Below, piece after piece: positions 1-8,940 of a stretch of 64,000 bases of DNA. A program made the position numbers and the translations under genes. Positions within the stretch are counted from its first letter, which is position 1; every line of letters begins with the position of its first letter. The notes under the pieces are model-generated. The model did no database searches. It was not told the origin of the DNA and saw nothing but the letters and a program-made list of their open reading frames with translations. This stretch comes from Pedobacter sp. AJM. GTDB taxonomy: Bacteria > Bacteroidota > Bacteroidia > Sphingobacteriales > Sphingobacteriaceae. Where the stretch lies: NCBI RefSeq assembly GCF_002197755.1, contig NZ_NHOT01000017.1:1-64000 (forward strand). The letters run 5' to 3'.

Positions 1-8
1 AAAAACAT

Positions 9-118
<110 letters not shown>

Positions 119-150
119 ATCTTAAAAGCCTTAAGCAGGCATTTAATCAG

Positions 151-180
151 AACCCTTGCAGTAACAACTGCAGGGGTTTC
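151..180 (+). terminator. Rho-independent terminator of the rRNA operon
   Basis: An inverted repeat (AACCCTTGCAGT, a short loop, then ACTGCAGGGGTT) is followed by a T-rich tract about 30 nt after the 5S gene. This is the expected place for an rRNA operon terminator. Confidence 0.8.
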
Positions 181-270
181 TTGGTTTATAAAGTTTAAAG
201 AGCAAAGACCAAGGAGCAAAGGCTGAATTGTTGTTTGAATATTACTAAGACATGATTCGGGATGTTTTTA

Positions 271-508
271 TGGCTACTAATCCATAACGATAGAAAAACA
301 AGGAGATTAGGAATCCATCTATAATTGTTTCCCGCAGATTTCAGGGATTTCGCGGATTTAGGGTGATGAAACGTTGTGTCATTGAAATTCAGGATCTTTT
401 AAGGCTATTAACCAATAACGATCGACGAACAACAAAATAGATCTCATCTATAATTGTTTCCCGCAGATTTCAGGGATTTCGCAGATTTAGGGTGATAAAA
501 CGTTGTGT
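271..508. repeat. Two imperfect direct repeats in the 5S-S8 intergenic gap
   Basis: The gap from 181 to 894 has no convincing gene. It holds two near-identical 64-bp copies, at 316-379 and 445-508, each with the core CCCGCAGATTTCAGGGATTT and differing at only two positions. The similarity extends weakly upstream (ATAACGAT blocks near 283 and 414), so the unit may be about 110 bp. This GCAGATTT-type sequence resembles dispersed non-coding repeats common in Bacteroidota. No function is visible. Confidence 0.75.
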
Positions 509-894
509 AGTCGAATTTGGAGTCTGAAGAAAAGCCAGTTAAAGTTATTCTCAATCAATGTTCTTCCAAACCCTTGTCTGGTTCTCCTAAATGGGACTCA
601 GGATCTTAAAAGAAGAGTGGATTTAAATGCCTCAACAGGCGCAGGCTTTCAAAAAAGGCACCAGGCCTGTCTTTAATAAACCTGATGGGAACGAAAATCC
701 TTTTTGTTAACCATACATGCTATTTCCAGAAATATCTCAACAAAAAGATTGTCGTGTACAGCAGGACACTGAAAGAGCCAATCGTTGCTGACTTTCGTTT
801 GCAAATGATTCACTTTCTTCCTGTTAAAAAATGTAAAATCTTTAAGTGCCCATTTAATAAATCCGTATTATTGTACCATTACGTACTTCATCAT

Positions 895-2655
895 ATGACT
901 AATTTCAGCCAAAGAAAATTACTTACTCTTATTGTTTTCATCCTTGTTCAAATGGGTGCTTATGCACAGAATAAAAATGTAAAGCTTCCTGCGAATTGGT
1001 TTAATCTGGATCTGGCGGAGAGTGGTTATTTTGGAATTAGTGCAGAGAAAGCTTATCGTGATCTTTTAAAGGATAAAAAACCAAAAGAAAATATCATTGT
1101 AGCTGTTATTGACGGCGGGGTCGATATTAATCACCCTGATTTAAAACCGGTTTTATGGGTTAATCAAAAAGAGATTCCTGGAAATGGTATTGACGATGAT
1201 GAGAATGGTTATATCGATGATATTCATGGATGGAATTTTATTGGTTCCAAAAAAGGTAATCTGGAATTTGATAATCTGGAATTGGTTCGGCTTCTTAGAA
1301 TCTATACACCAAAGTATCAGTCTACCACCAATCTGACACCATTAGATAGTAATCAAAAGGAAGAATTCAGGCTTTATAAAAAAATGGTGGGTGATTTTGG
1401 AAAGAAATATGAAGATGCCAGTAATACGTTTTCTGTACTTGTTGCCATTAATAAGGTTTTGGATTCTGTGGCCACCATAAATCATAAGCAAATTCCAACT
1501 TATGAAGATATAGAAAAATATAAGGCTGATGATGAGACAGAAGAGCAGGTTAAAACCATTATCAAAAAAGGTTCAAGAGAAGATGGTGGCTTTGATAAGT
1601 TTTATAAGAATATTAAAGATGGTTATAAGCAATATGATGCCATGCTGAAATACAATCTGAATCCTAAATATGATAAAAGGGCAGAACTGGTAGGGGATGA
1701 TTATGCTAATAGTCAGGATAGAAACTATGGAAATGCAGATGTAAAAGGGCCGGATGCCATGCATGGAACGCATGTAAGCGGGATTATTGGTGCTGATCGT
1801 AATAATAATTTAGGCATTTTGGGCGTGGCCAATCATGTGCGTATAATGGCCATCAGGGTTGTACCAACAGGCGATGAACGGGATAAAGATGTAGCTAATG
1901 GAATCAGATATGCTGTAGATAATGGTGCCAGGGTGATTAACATGAGCTTCGGAAAGGCATATAAATGGGATAAAAAGGTTGTTGATGAAGCAGTAAAATA
2001 TGCTGAATCTAATGGTGTACTGCTGGTTCATGCTGCTGGGAATGATCATCAGAATAATGATGTTGAAGAAAATTTTCCAAATAAATACTATGATGGTGCT
2101 GAAGCGGAGGCATACAAGTCGGCACACCGCAAACCATTGAAACCAGATTTTATACCACAAAAACCTGTCGGACAACATACCATGGGCATGAGGCCTCCAA
2201 TGGGTATTGCTGTTCCAAAACAGGTACCACTTGATTCTGCGAAATTTAGTTTGCCTAGTGCTACCAATTGGATTGAGGTTGGCGCAAGTGCATATAAAGA
2301 CGATGAAACATTGAAAGCTGATTTCTCAAATTATGGGAAATATAATGTTGATGTTTTTGCGCCTGGCTTTTTAATAAACTCTACTATTCCTGATGGTAAA
2401 TATGAAGAGCTTGATGGTACCAGTATGGCTTCGCCGGTGGTATCAGGTTTGGCTGCTTTGATTTTGAGTTATTACCCTCAACTTAAGCCTGCTCAGGTTA
2501 GGGAGATCATTATGAAATCTGTTTCGAAAGTAAACCGCAAGGTCAAATATAAAAACGAAAAAGGTGAGAATACCAGGGCGCTATTTAGTGAAATTTGTGT
2601 TAGTGGTGGCATAGTAAATGCATACAATGCCTTAAAACTAGCGGTAACTTATTAA
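895..2655 (+). CDS. Secreted S8 family serine peptidase (subtilisin-like)
   Basis: A subtilase of 586 residues if started at 895. That start was chosen because the protein then begins with a clean Sec signal peptide (basic start, hydrophobic core, end at AYAQ). The open frame extends upstream to 685, but that 70-residue extension looks non-coding. The catalytic triad is visible: Asp73 in AVIDGGVD, His293 in HGTHVSG, Ser510 in GTSMASP. About 220 residues separate Asp and His, much more than in classical subtilisin, as is common in Bacteroidota subtilases with an inserted domain. It is likely exported to the periplasm or surface as a broad protease. It is monocistronic and convergent with the next gene. 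Confidence 0.93.
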   Translation: MTNFSQRKLLTLIVFILVQMGAYAQNKNVKLPANWFNLDLAESGYFGISAEKAYRDLLKDKKPKENIIVAVIDGGVDINHPDLKPVLWVNQKEIPGNGIDDDENGYIDDIHGWNFIGSKKGNLEFDNLELVRLLRIYTPKYQSTTNLTPLDSNQKEEFRLYKKMVGDFGKKYEDASNTFSVLVAINKVLDSVATINHKQIPTYEDIEKYKADDETEEQVKTIIKKGSREDGGFDKFYKNIKDGYKQYDAMLKYNLNPKYDKRAELVGDDYANSQDRNYGNADVKGPDAMHGTHVSGIIGADRNNNLGILGVANHVRIMAIRVVPTGDERDKDVANGIRYAVDNGARVINMSFGKAYKWDKKVVDEAVKYAESNGVLLVHAAGNDHQNNDVEENFPNKYYDGAEAEAYKSAHRKPLKPDFIPQKPVGQHTMGMRPPMGIAVPKQVPLDSAKFSLPSATNWIEVGASAYKDDETLKADFSNYGKYNVDVFAPGFLINSTIPDGKYEELDGTSMASPVVSGLAALILSYYPQLKPAQVREIIMKSVSKVNRKVKYKNEKGENTRALFSEICVSGGIVNAYNALKLAVTY

Positions 2656-2657
2656 TA

Positions 2658-3443
2658 TCAGCTGGCTTTAGTTCTTGTATTGATAAATTCCTGAAAGGTA
2701 GCAAACGGATATTTTTTTGCTTTCATCCAGGTGATCAGGCGATCCATTCTTCTGATCATTTTTTGTCCTGTGTTTTTTCTCACGTAAGCAGGAAAGCCAA
2801 ACCTCTCCACATCATTAAGATCAGTAAATTCCCATGGATGAAAATAAATATTTAAGTATCGATCTTTTTGATAAGTCCAGCGAGCCAGGAACTTGTAGAC
2901 ACCAAGTGGCAAATTGTGAAAGGAAAGCCAGAATAGCGGAAACCTGATAATTGGACTTACAGAAGCTGGAATTTGCAGTACATTTTGCTTGGTAAAAAAG
3001 GTTCTGGAGATGTTAAAATTATTATAGCGGCCAGGTAAGTAAGTGGGATTAATTGAAGTATTATAGGTATAACCAGCCTTTTCTATTTCTTTTTCATCAA
3101 CAGGCATCATGCGGGCCATGCGATAACCAGTAATTTCTTTTCCGGAGAGTTCTTGTAGTCTCAGTTTAGACTGAAGCAAGTGTTCCGGTTTAAAATCAGA
3201 GTGGTAATAGCCATGTGAAGCCAATTCATGTCCGCTTTTGGTTATGCGCTCAATTAGATCAGGTACATTTTCGGCGAAAGTAACCGTGCAAAAAAACGTC
3301 GCTTGAACCTGGTGTTTATCCAATAAATCCAAAATGGCGATCGTACCTGCTCTTGAAATGGAAATCTGATCTGCAAACGAAATATCCTTGCCATATTCAA
3401 AAGGCATATCAAATTCTTCAATATCAAAACTTAATAATACCAT
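2658..3443 (-). CDS. Polysaccharide deacetylase family protein (NodB/CE4 fold)
   Basis: 261 residues. The N-terminus has the metal/catalytic motif FDIEEFD, and HELASHGYYHSDF supplies the HxxxH-type metal ligands typical of NodB-fold deacetylases. A later FHPWEF matches the histidine motif of the DUF3473-like C-terminal part. No signal peptide is seen, so it is probably cytoplasmic and acts on a sugar carried by a lipid or nucleotide. It is the last gene of a three-gene operon: its ATG overlaps the preceding stop as TAATG. By analogy with ArnD it could deacylate a lipid-linked amino sugar, but the substrate is not readable from sequence. Confidence 0.85.
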   Translation of the reverse strand: MVLLSFDIEEFDMPFEYGKDISFADQISISRAGTIAILDLLDKHQVQATFFCTVTFAENVPDLIERITKSGHELASHGYYHSDFKPEHLLQSKLRLQELSGKEITGYRMARMMPVDEKEIEKAGYTYNTSINPTYLPGRYNNFNISRTFFTKQNVLQIPASVSPIIRFPLFWLSFHNLPLGVYKFLARWTYQKDRYLNIYFHPWEFTDLNDVERFGFPAYVRKNTGQKMIRRMDRLITWMKAKKYPFATFQEFINTRTKAS

Positions 3444-4375
3444 TATTGCTGAGGGATATTGGTTGAACGGATAATATAATTTGGACGGTTTTTAGTCTGC
3501 ATAAACATTTTACCTACATAGATACCGATGATTCCTAAAATAATCAATTGCAAACCACCGAAAAATACAATGGTCATAATCATGGATGCCCAACCGGAAA
3601 CTTCAACATGATTAACGAATGCATAAATCACATAGGGAATGTATAAAACAGAAGCTAATGATAAGATAAAGCCTAAGTAAACAGCCGAATATAATGGCTT
3701 TATGCTAAATGCGGTAACGCCATGCAGGGCCAATCGAATCATTTTCTTTAGGGTATATTTACTTGATCCGGAAAAACGTGCTGCCGGTTGATACTTTATG
3801 GCATGTTGCTTAAAGCCTAACCACTTTACCAAACCACGAAGGAAGGGTTCATTTTCGTGAAAATTCCGGAAAACATTTACCACTTTCTGATCCAGTAAGC
3901 GGAAATCTGCAGCACCAGGTTCAAGATCAATGTCAGATAACCAATTCAGTATTTTATAAAAAAGATTGGATGAGCTTCGCTTTCCTTTAGAAAGACTTTT
4001 ATCTTCTGCCCTGATGGTATAAACCACTTCAAAACCAGCTTCCCATTTTTTAAGCATTTCAGGAATTAGCTCTGGCGGGTGCTGCATGTCACAATCCATT
4101 GAAATCACACAGTCGCCGAAGGCATGATCCATACCGGCTTTCACTGCAAGCTGATGGCCGAAATTTCTACTAAATTCCAGGAAGAAAATGTTCTCTGCAG
4201 TGGATGAGTATTCCTTGATTTTTTCAAGGGTATGATCTGCACTTCCATCATCTACCAGGATAATTTCATAATTATAATTGATGGTGGAGAAAACGTTCTT
4301 GATACTTTCAGAGATCACAAAAATATTATCAGCTTCATTGTAAGCTGGTATGACTATAGAAACTAATTTCTTCAT
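3443..4375 (-). CDS. Glycosyltransferase family 2, polyprenyl-phosphate sugar type
   Basis: 310 residues with an N-terminal GT-A domain: IPAYNEADN start motif, VDDGSADHT, and a DxD-like MDCDMQHPPE. The C-terminus has two hydrophobic hairpin segments (about residues 228-250 and 262-288). This is the architecture of ArnC/GtrB/DPM1-like enzymes, which transfer a sugar from a nucleotide donor to undecaprenyl or dolichyl phosphate at the membrane. Its start overlaps the end of the upstream gene by four bases (ATGA), so the two are translationally coupled. The likely role is making the lipid-linked donor used by the neighbouring GT-C protein. Confidence 0.9.
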   Translation of the reverse strand: MKKLVSIVIPAYNEADNIFVISESIKNVFSTINYNYEIILVDDGSADHTLEKIKEYSSTAENIFFLEFSRNFGHQLAVKAGMDHAFGDCVISMDCDMQHPPELIPEMLKKWEAGFEVVYTIRAEDKSLSKGKRSSSNLFYKILNWLSDIDLEPGAADFRLLDQKVVNVFRNFHENEPFLRGLVKWLGFKQHAIKYQPAARFSGSSKYTLKKMIRLALHGVTAFSIKPLYSAVYLGFILSLASVLYIPYVIYAFVNHVEVSGWASMIMTIVFFGGLQLIILGIIGIYVGKMFMQTKNRPNYIIRSTNIPQQ

Positions 4376-5556
4376 TTATCAGCAATCAAATATGATTTAA
4401 AATCTTCTTTCATCATTTGGTAAATAATCGTAAACCAAATGATCATGCAAGGTAGGGCTTTGAGTGAATATAGGCGAATAAATTCTTTTGCAGCTCTTGG
4501 AAACAGGTCTGTTGGAGATAAGCTGGTTAAACAAAACGCAAACACAAACAAGCCTATTACCCAATTATTTTTTGGCGATGTTTGAACGATAAACCAGATG
4601 GCCACACCTGCAAAGGCAATGATATAAGTGGGCGATTCAGATCCACTGCTAAAGATCACCGTGAATATTAACGTAGATGCCAAAAGCATTAAGCGGAAAG
4701 CAAGGTGTTTATATTGGCTGATTCTTAAATAGGGCAAAGCGAAAAGGATTAACCCGCCAAGTAAAAAAGGCATATTTGGAAGATTGACGTCTCCACTTAT
4801 TCTTCTTGCCATGCCCATTACAGAAATATCCTGAAAAGAAGTAAGGGAAGCATTTGAAGCATTTTTATGAACAAGGGAATGATACCAATCTACGTAAGAT
4901 TGCATCACGAAATGAGGTGAGGAAATGGCCATTGGCAACAGGAAGAGTAAAAATACAGCTAGCACGCCTGCCAAAATGAACTTTACTTTATGCCGGCTAA
5001 AGAAGAAAAATGCCAAACCCACAATGCCATATAGCTTTACAAATGTGCCTAAGGCGATAAAAATGGCAGATTTAATTTCTTGTTTTTTTATTAAGTAAGA
5101 AAAGCTAAGCAATATCAATCCGGTTAAAGCAATGTTGAACTGAAAGCTGAATAGGGCTGTAAGTGTTTCATGTGCACAAATCCAGGCAATAACTGTTCTT
5201 TTATTGAGTGAAAGCGGCAGACTATAAATACCCCAGAGTAGTACCAAAACATTAGCAATGTTCCACAAAATCATGCCCAGGCCATCAGGCAGCCAGGCAA
5301 AAGGAGCAATCAGTAAAGAGAAAATGATTCCATAATGGTTGCTGTCGCCATATTCTGCATAATTGTTATATAAATTCTGCAAATCAAGTGTATGCAGATA
5401 AACATATTTGAAAATAAGATAATTGTTGAACGAATGGTGAAGGTATTGTTTTGTACCGGCAACAATAGCCAATATAACATATATGCCAATAACACATTGT
5501 TTTTTTTGTAAAAAGGCAAAAATTTTAGAAAAGACCGAGTTTGTTACTGTGCTCAT
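4372..5556 (-). CDS. GT-C membrane glycosyltransferase, GT87/DUF2029-like
   Basis: 394 residues with about ten hydrophobic segments across the whole chain and few charged stretches. It begins with a membrane segment followed by a long loop (YLHHSFNNYLIFKYVYLHTLDLQNLY), as in DUF2029/GT87 polyprenyl-phosphate mannosyltransferases. It is first in the leftward operon with the GT2 and NodB-like genes, an order that resembles ArnT-ArnC-ArnD logic: load a carrier, trim the sugar, transfer it on the outer face of the inner membrane. The family call rests on topology and context rather than a single motif. Confidence 0.7.
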   Translation of the reverse strand: MSTVTNSVFSKIFAFLQKKQCVIGIYVILAIVAGTKQYLHHSFNNYLIFKYVYLHTLDLQNLYNNYAEYGDSNHYGIIFSLLIAPFAWLPDGLGMILWNIANVLVLLWGIYSLPLSLNKRTVIAWICAHETLTALFSFQFNIALTGLILLSFSYLIKKQEIKSAIFIALGTFVKLYGIVGLAFFFFSRHKVKFILAGVLAVFLLFLLPMAISSPHFVMQSYVDWYHSLVHKNASNASLTSFQDISVMGMARRISGDVNLPNMPFLLGGLILFALPYLRISQYKHLAFRLMLLASTLIFTVIFSSGSESPTYIIAFAGVAIWFIVQTSPKNNWVIGLFVFAFCLTSLSPTDLFPRAAKEFIRLYSLKALPCMIIWFTIIYQMMKEDFKSYLIADK

Positions 5557-5937
5557 ATGATTGGTTGGGCAAATATAATGAATTTAATGATCCACAACAG
5601 GGCTATGATTGTACATCATCCATTCCCCAGCCAGCTGTTATCTTTTAATTAAATATAATATTCATTATGGGGCTGATTAAAAGAAAAGTTATACGCTTCA
5701 TCACTTTAAAAGGATTGATTACCGAATTTTCAAATAGTCTGATTGCCGGGAATGATCGAATGATAATTCTAAGTTCTACTGATTCTGACTGAAATTATTA
5801 GTTTCGGAAACTTTCATTCACCATAATTAAGCTGATACTTTACCAATCTTGTCTAAATTGTCAGATTGGTTTTCCTTTGTTTCTTTAAAGAGTATTTTTG
5901 ATTGACTATACTGAGCATAGTTTTAATGTTAACCATC
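5557..5937. other. Divergent intergenic region
   Basis: The 381-bp gap separates the leftward glycosyltransferase operon from the rightward secreted-protein gene. No ORF with coding character is seen. It must hold promoters for both directions; only the rightward one was recognised (5866-5900). Confidence 0.6.
5866..5900 (+). promoter_or_regulatory. Candidate Bacteroidota sigma-type promoter
   Basis: TATTTTTG at 5893-5900 fits the TAnnTTTG minus-7 consensus exactly. A TTGG at 5866-5869 sits 23 nt upstream as a plausible minus-33 element. Transcription would start near 5907, which supports an ATG at 5938 rather than the upstream in-frame start at 5902. Confidence 0.45.
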
Positions 5938-8703
5938 ATGAATAAAACACTTAAAATAACAAGAAGGAGCAAAAGGCCATTATTACCTGCCATAATCTTT
6001 ATGATCGTGCTTTTTGTAAGCACTAGGATTGTAAATGCACAATCGCCGTGGATCAGTTTAGGTAAAAAACCTTCCACATTAGGTCTAGAGAAAGGTTATC
6101 TCTCTTTTGATGCCGGCGCATTTAATTTAAAACTGGTTAAATCAGCTCAGACAGTTGCTGGATTGCAACCCAAAAATGTTAAAGATTTTGATTTTGTGCC
6201 GGGTGATAGTTTGAAAGTCAGAAGTTCAGACGGACTTTACCACCTGGGTGATCTTAACCTGAAGATTAAAACAGAAAATAGTAAAGCGTGGACCAGCTAC
6301 AGCACCGCTGGCAAAAGGATGCCGGTAAAAGCATTGGCTGCGAATGGTAAGGTGCTGGCATCAGCAGATCTTGCCGCTACTCTGCCTGCAGATATTCCTT
6401 TACAAATCATCCGAAGCTGGGAAATGAATGATGGTAAACTGATCTTAAAATTTGAATTGAGAAACAAATCTGCTCAAAATATAGAAATTGGTGCATTGGG
6501 TATACCCATGATTTTTGATAATATTCTGGAAGGCCGGACACTGGAGCAAGCCCATGCTAAAAATGTTTTTTATGATCCCTATATTGGAAATGATGCAGGT
6601 TATTTACAGGTAACCCGGTTAAGCGGTCATGCGCCATCGTTATTAGTTTTGCCTTTTGGCAAAACACCATTTGAAGCCTATAACCCTTTAAATGATGACC
6701 GTACACCCAGAGGAATTGCCTTTGAAGGTTTCTATGAGTGGATGATTTATAGCAAGGCCTATGCGGAGAATGAATGGAAAAATGCTGATCAATGGAATGT
6801 GCCAACATCAACCAGCTTAAAGCCCAATGAAACCAGAACGTATGGACTCCAGTTTGTTCTGTCCGGTACGGCAAGAGATACGGAACAAAAACTGATCGAA
6901 AATAAGCGACCAGTGGCAGTTTCCTTTCCAGGTTATGTAATTCCCCGAGATGTAGATGCTAAATTGTTCCTTAAATATGGCAGTAAAATTAAAACAATCA
7001 AAGCCTTTCCGGAAAATTCGATGGTAATTAAGCCTATAGGCACAACCAAAAATGGCTGGAAAAGTTATGCTGTTAATGGCAGTATATGGGGTAGAGCCAG
7101 ATTAACCATTTTATATGAAGATGGCTTGGAGCAGACGGTGAATTATAAAATTATTGAGCCCGAAGCCAATGTTATTGTCAGTTATGGAAATTTCTTAACG
7201 ACAAAACAATGGTTTGAACAACCAAATGATCAATTTAAACGTTCGCCATCGGTGATTACTTATGACAATGAAGAACAGCAACAGGTGATACAGGATAATC
7301 GCGCATGGATTGCCGGCCTGAGTGATGAAGGAGGAGCTGGCTCCTGGCTTGGTGCCATTATGAAACAGTTGGTTCATCCGGAGAAGGCTGAAATTGATAA
7401 GTTGCAAAAATTTGTAGATACCGTGATGTTTGGAAATATTCAGCTTAAAAACGGTCCGCAAAAATATGGCGTAAAAAAGAGTTTGTTTTTTTATGAGCCG
7501 GACTCGATGCCTAAAAATACCTATTCCAGCAGCATAAATTTTAAAACCTGGTCTGCCTGGCCTAAAAAAGAAGCTGATAATCTGGGCCGTTCCTATAATT
7601 ATCCACATGTTGCAGCTGCACACTGGATGATGTATCGCTTAGCCCGAAATTATAAAGGCCTGGTAAATCCATCCACCTGGAAAGAACACCTTATTGATGC
7701 TGCCGAGACAGGAATGGCCATGGTAAACATTGCGCCTTATTATGCGCAATTCGGGCAAATGGAAGGAACCATTTTTTATCTTATCCTAACTGATCTGAAA
7801 AATGAAGGTTTGATGGAAGAAGCGGCTAAGCTGGAACTGGAAATGAAAAAACGTGCCGATCATTGGAAATCACTGGAATATCCCTTTGGTAGCGAAATGC
7901 CCTGGGATTCTACCGGGCAGGAAGAAGTTTACGTATGGTCGAATTATTTTGGCTATAATGATAAAGCAAAAGTAACGCTTGATGCTATTTTAGCATATAT
8001 GCCAGTGATCCCACATTGGGCATATAATGGAAATGCCCGCCGTTACTGGGATTTTTTATACGGTGGTAAATTGCAGCGCATCGAAAGGATGATTCACCAC
8101 TATGGTTCTGCATTAAATGCCATTCCGTTATTGATGGATTACCGCAAAAATCCTGCTGATTTTTATTTGTTGCGTGCCGGCTATGGTGGCTTAATGGGTT
8201 CCATCTCTAATATCACTAAAGATGGATTTGCACCTGCAGCTTTTCATGCTTATCCATCTACGTTAAAGAATGATGGCATTACAGGAGATTATGGCTCTGG
8301 CTTTTTTGGTTATGCCGTAAATACCTCAACGTATGTGCTGGAACATCCTGAATTTGGCTGGCTGGCTTTTGGCGGGAACTTGAAGAAGATCAAGAATAAG
8401 ATTGATATTAAACTAACTACTGCCGCAAAATCATCGGTTTACTTAGCCCCAATTGGATTGTGGATTTCACTTGATGCCGGTAAAATAGCATCCCTGCAAT
8501 ATAATAGCTCAACTGGTGAAGTAAAGCTGAACTTAGAAAAGGCAGATGCATATACACCAACTGCCATCATCCGAATTGCCCAGCCTGCAAAAATATCGGG
8601 TGTAGGCACTTATGAGATAAAGTCTGTAAACACGAAGGAACGTGGAGCAAGTTTTATTAATCTTTCTCCAACGGGAACCACAGCAGTGTTGATTCAAAAA
8701 TAA
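5938..8703 (+). CDS. Secreted DUF5695-like protein, probable carbohydrate-active enzyme
   Basis: About 921 residues. A signal peptide (basic MNKTLKITRRSKR, hydrophobic core, VNAQ) supports the start at 5938. The first half is beta-rich. From about residue 490 onward there are repeated helical stretches and aromatic-rich motifs (SWLGAIMKQL, AAAHWMMYRLAR, YNGNARRYWDFLYGG) resembling an alpha/alpha-toroid glycosidase core. The overall sequence reminds me of the uncharacterised DUF5695 family of Bacteroidota and fungi, recalled from memory and not searched. It converges on the GH127 gene, so a role in plant glycan or glycoprotein breakdown is plausible. The activity is unknown. Confidence 0.6.
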   Translation: MNKTLKITRRSKRPLLPAIIFMIVLFVSTRIVNAQSPWISLGKKPSTLGLEKGYLSFDAGAFNLKLVKSAQTVAGLQPKNVKDFDFVPGDSLKVRSSDGLYHLGDLNLKIKTENSKAWTSYSTAGKRMPVKALAANGKVLASADLAATLPADIPLQIIRSWEMNDGKLILKFELRNKSAQNIEIGALGIPMIFDNILEGRTLEQAHAKNVFYDPYIGNDAGYLQVTRLSGHAPSLLVLPFGKTPFEAYNPLNDDRTPRGIAFEGFYEWMIYSKAYAENEWKNADQWNVPTSTSLKPNETRTYGLQFVLSGTARDTEQKLIENKRPVAVSFPGYVIPRDVDAKLFLKYGSKIKTIKAFPENSMVIKPIGTTKNGWKSYAVNGSIWGRARLTILYEDGLEQTVNYKIIEPEANVIVSYGNFLTTKQWFEQPNDQFKRSPSVITYDNEEQQQVIQDNRAWIAGLSDEGGAGSWLGAIMKQLVHPEKAEIDKLQKFVDTVMFGNIQLKNGPQKYGVKKSLFFYEPDSMPKNTYSSSINFKTWSAWPKKEADNLGRSYNYPHVAAAHWMMYRLARNYKGLVNPSTWKEHLIDAAETGMAMVNIAPYYAQFGQMEGTIFYLILTDLKNEGLMEEAAKLELEMKKRADHWKSLEYPFGSEMPWDSTGQEEVYVWSNYFGYNDKAKVTLDAILAYMPVIPHWAYNGNARRYWDFLYGGKLQRIERMIHHYGSALNAIPLLMDYRKNPADFYLLRAGYGGLMGSISNITKDGFAPAAFHAYPSTLKNDGITGDYGSGFFGYAVNTSTYVLEHPEFGWLAFGGNLKKIKNKIDIKLTTAAKSSVYLAPIGLWISLDAGKIASLQYNSSTGEVKLNLEKADAYTPTAIIRIAQPAKISGVGTYEIKSVNTKERGASFINLSPTGTTAVLIQK

Positions 8704-8766
8704 ATTCACCAGCTCATTTATTTCAAAAGGTTGTCCCTTCATTAATAATTTAGATTTGTCAGGTTA

Positions 8767-8818
8767 AGCTTGTCGAAACACCGTTAAGAACATTTTTTAA
8801 CAAGTCTTTCGACAGGCT
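8767..8818. terminator. Candidate bidirectional terminator hairpin
   Basis: Arms AGCTTGTCGAAA (8767-8778) and TTTCGACAGGCT (8807-8818) pair with one mismatch, and inner GTTAA/TTAAC segments can extend the stem. It lies between two convergent genes. The arms also resemble dispersed Bacteroidota intergenic repeats. Confidence 0.45.
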
Positions 8819-8940
8819 CCTTGACATTTTGAATTTATGATACAGCCACTGCGTTTTTTCCAAGCTTTTGAAAGTTGGGTTCTGAAATCCTCAAATAAGA
8901 AGCTGATATCAGAAGTGTAATCAGTTTGCTGCTGTATTGA

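Noticed and set aside
685..894. 70-residue N-terminal extension of the S8 protease
   Set aside because: It would bury the signal peptide in the chain and has no domain character; the ATG at 895 gives a standard exported protease.
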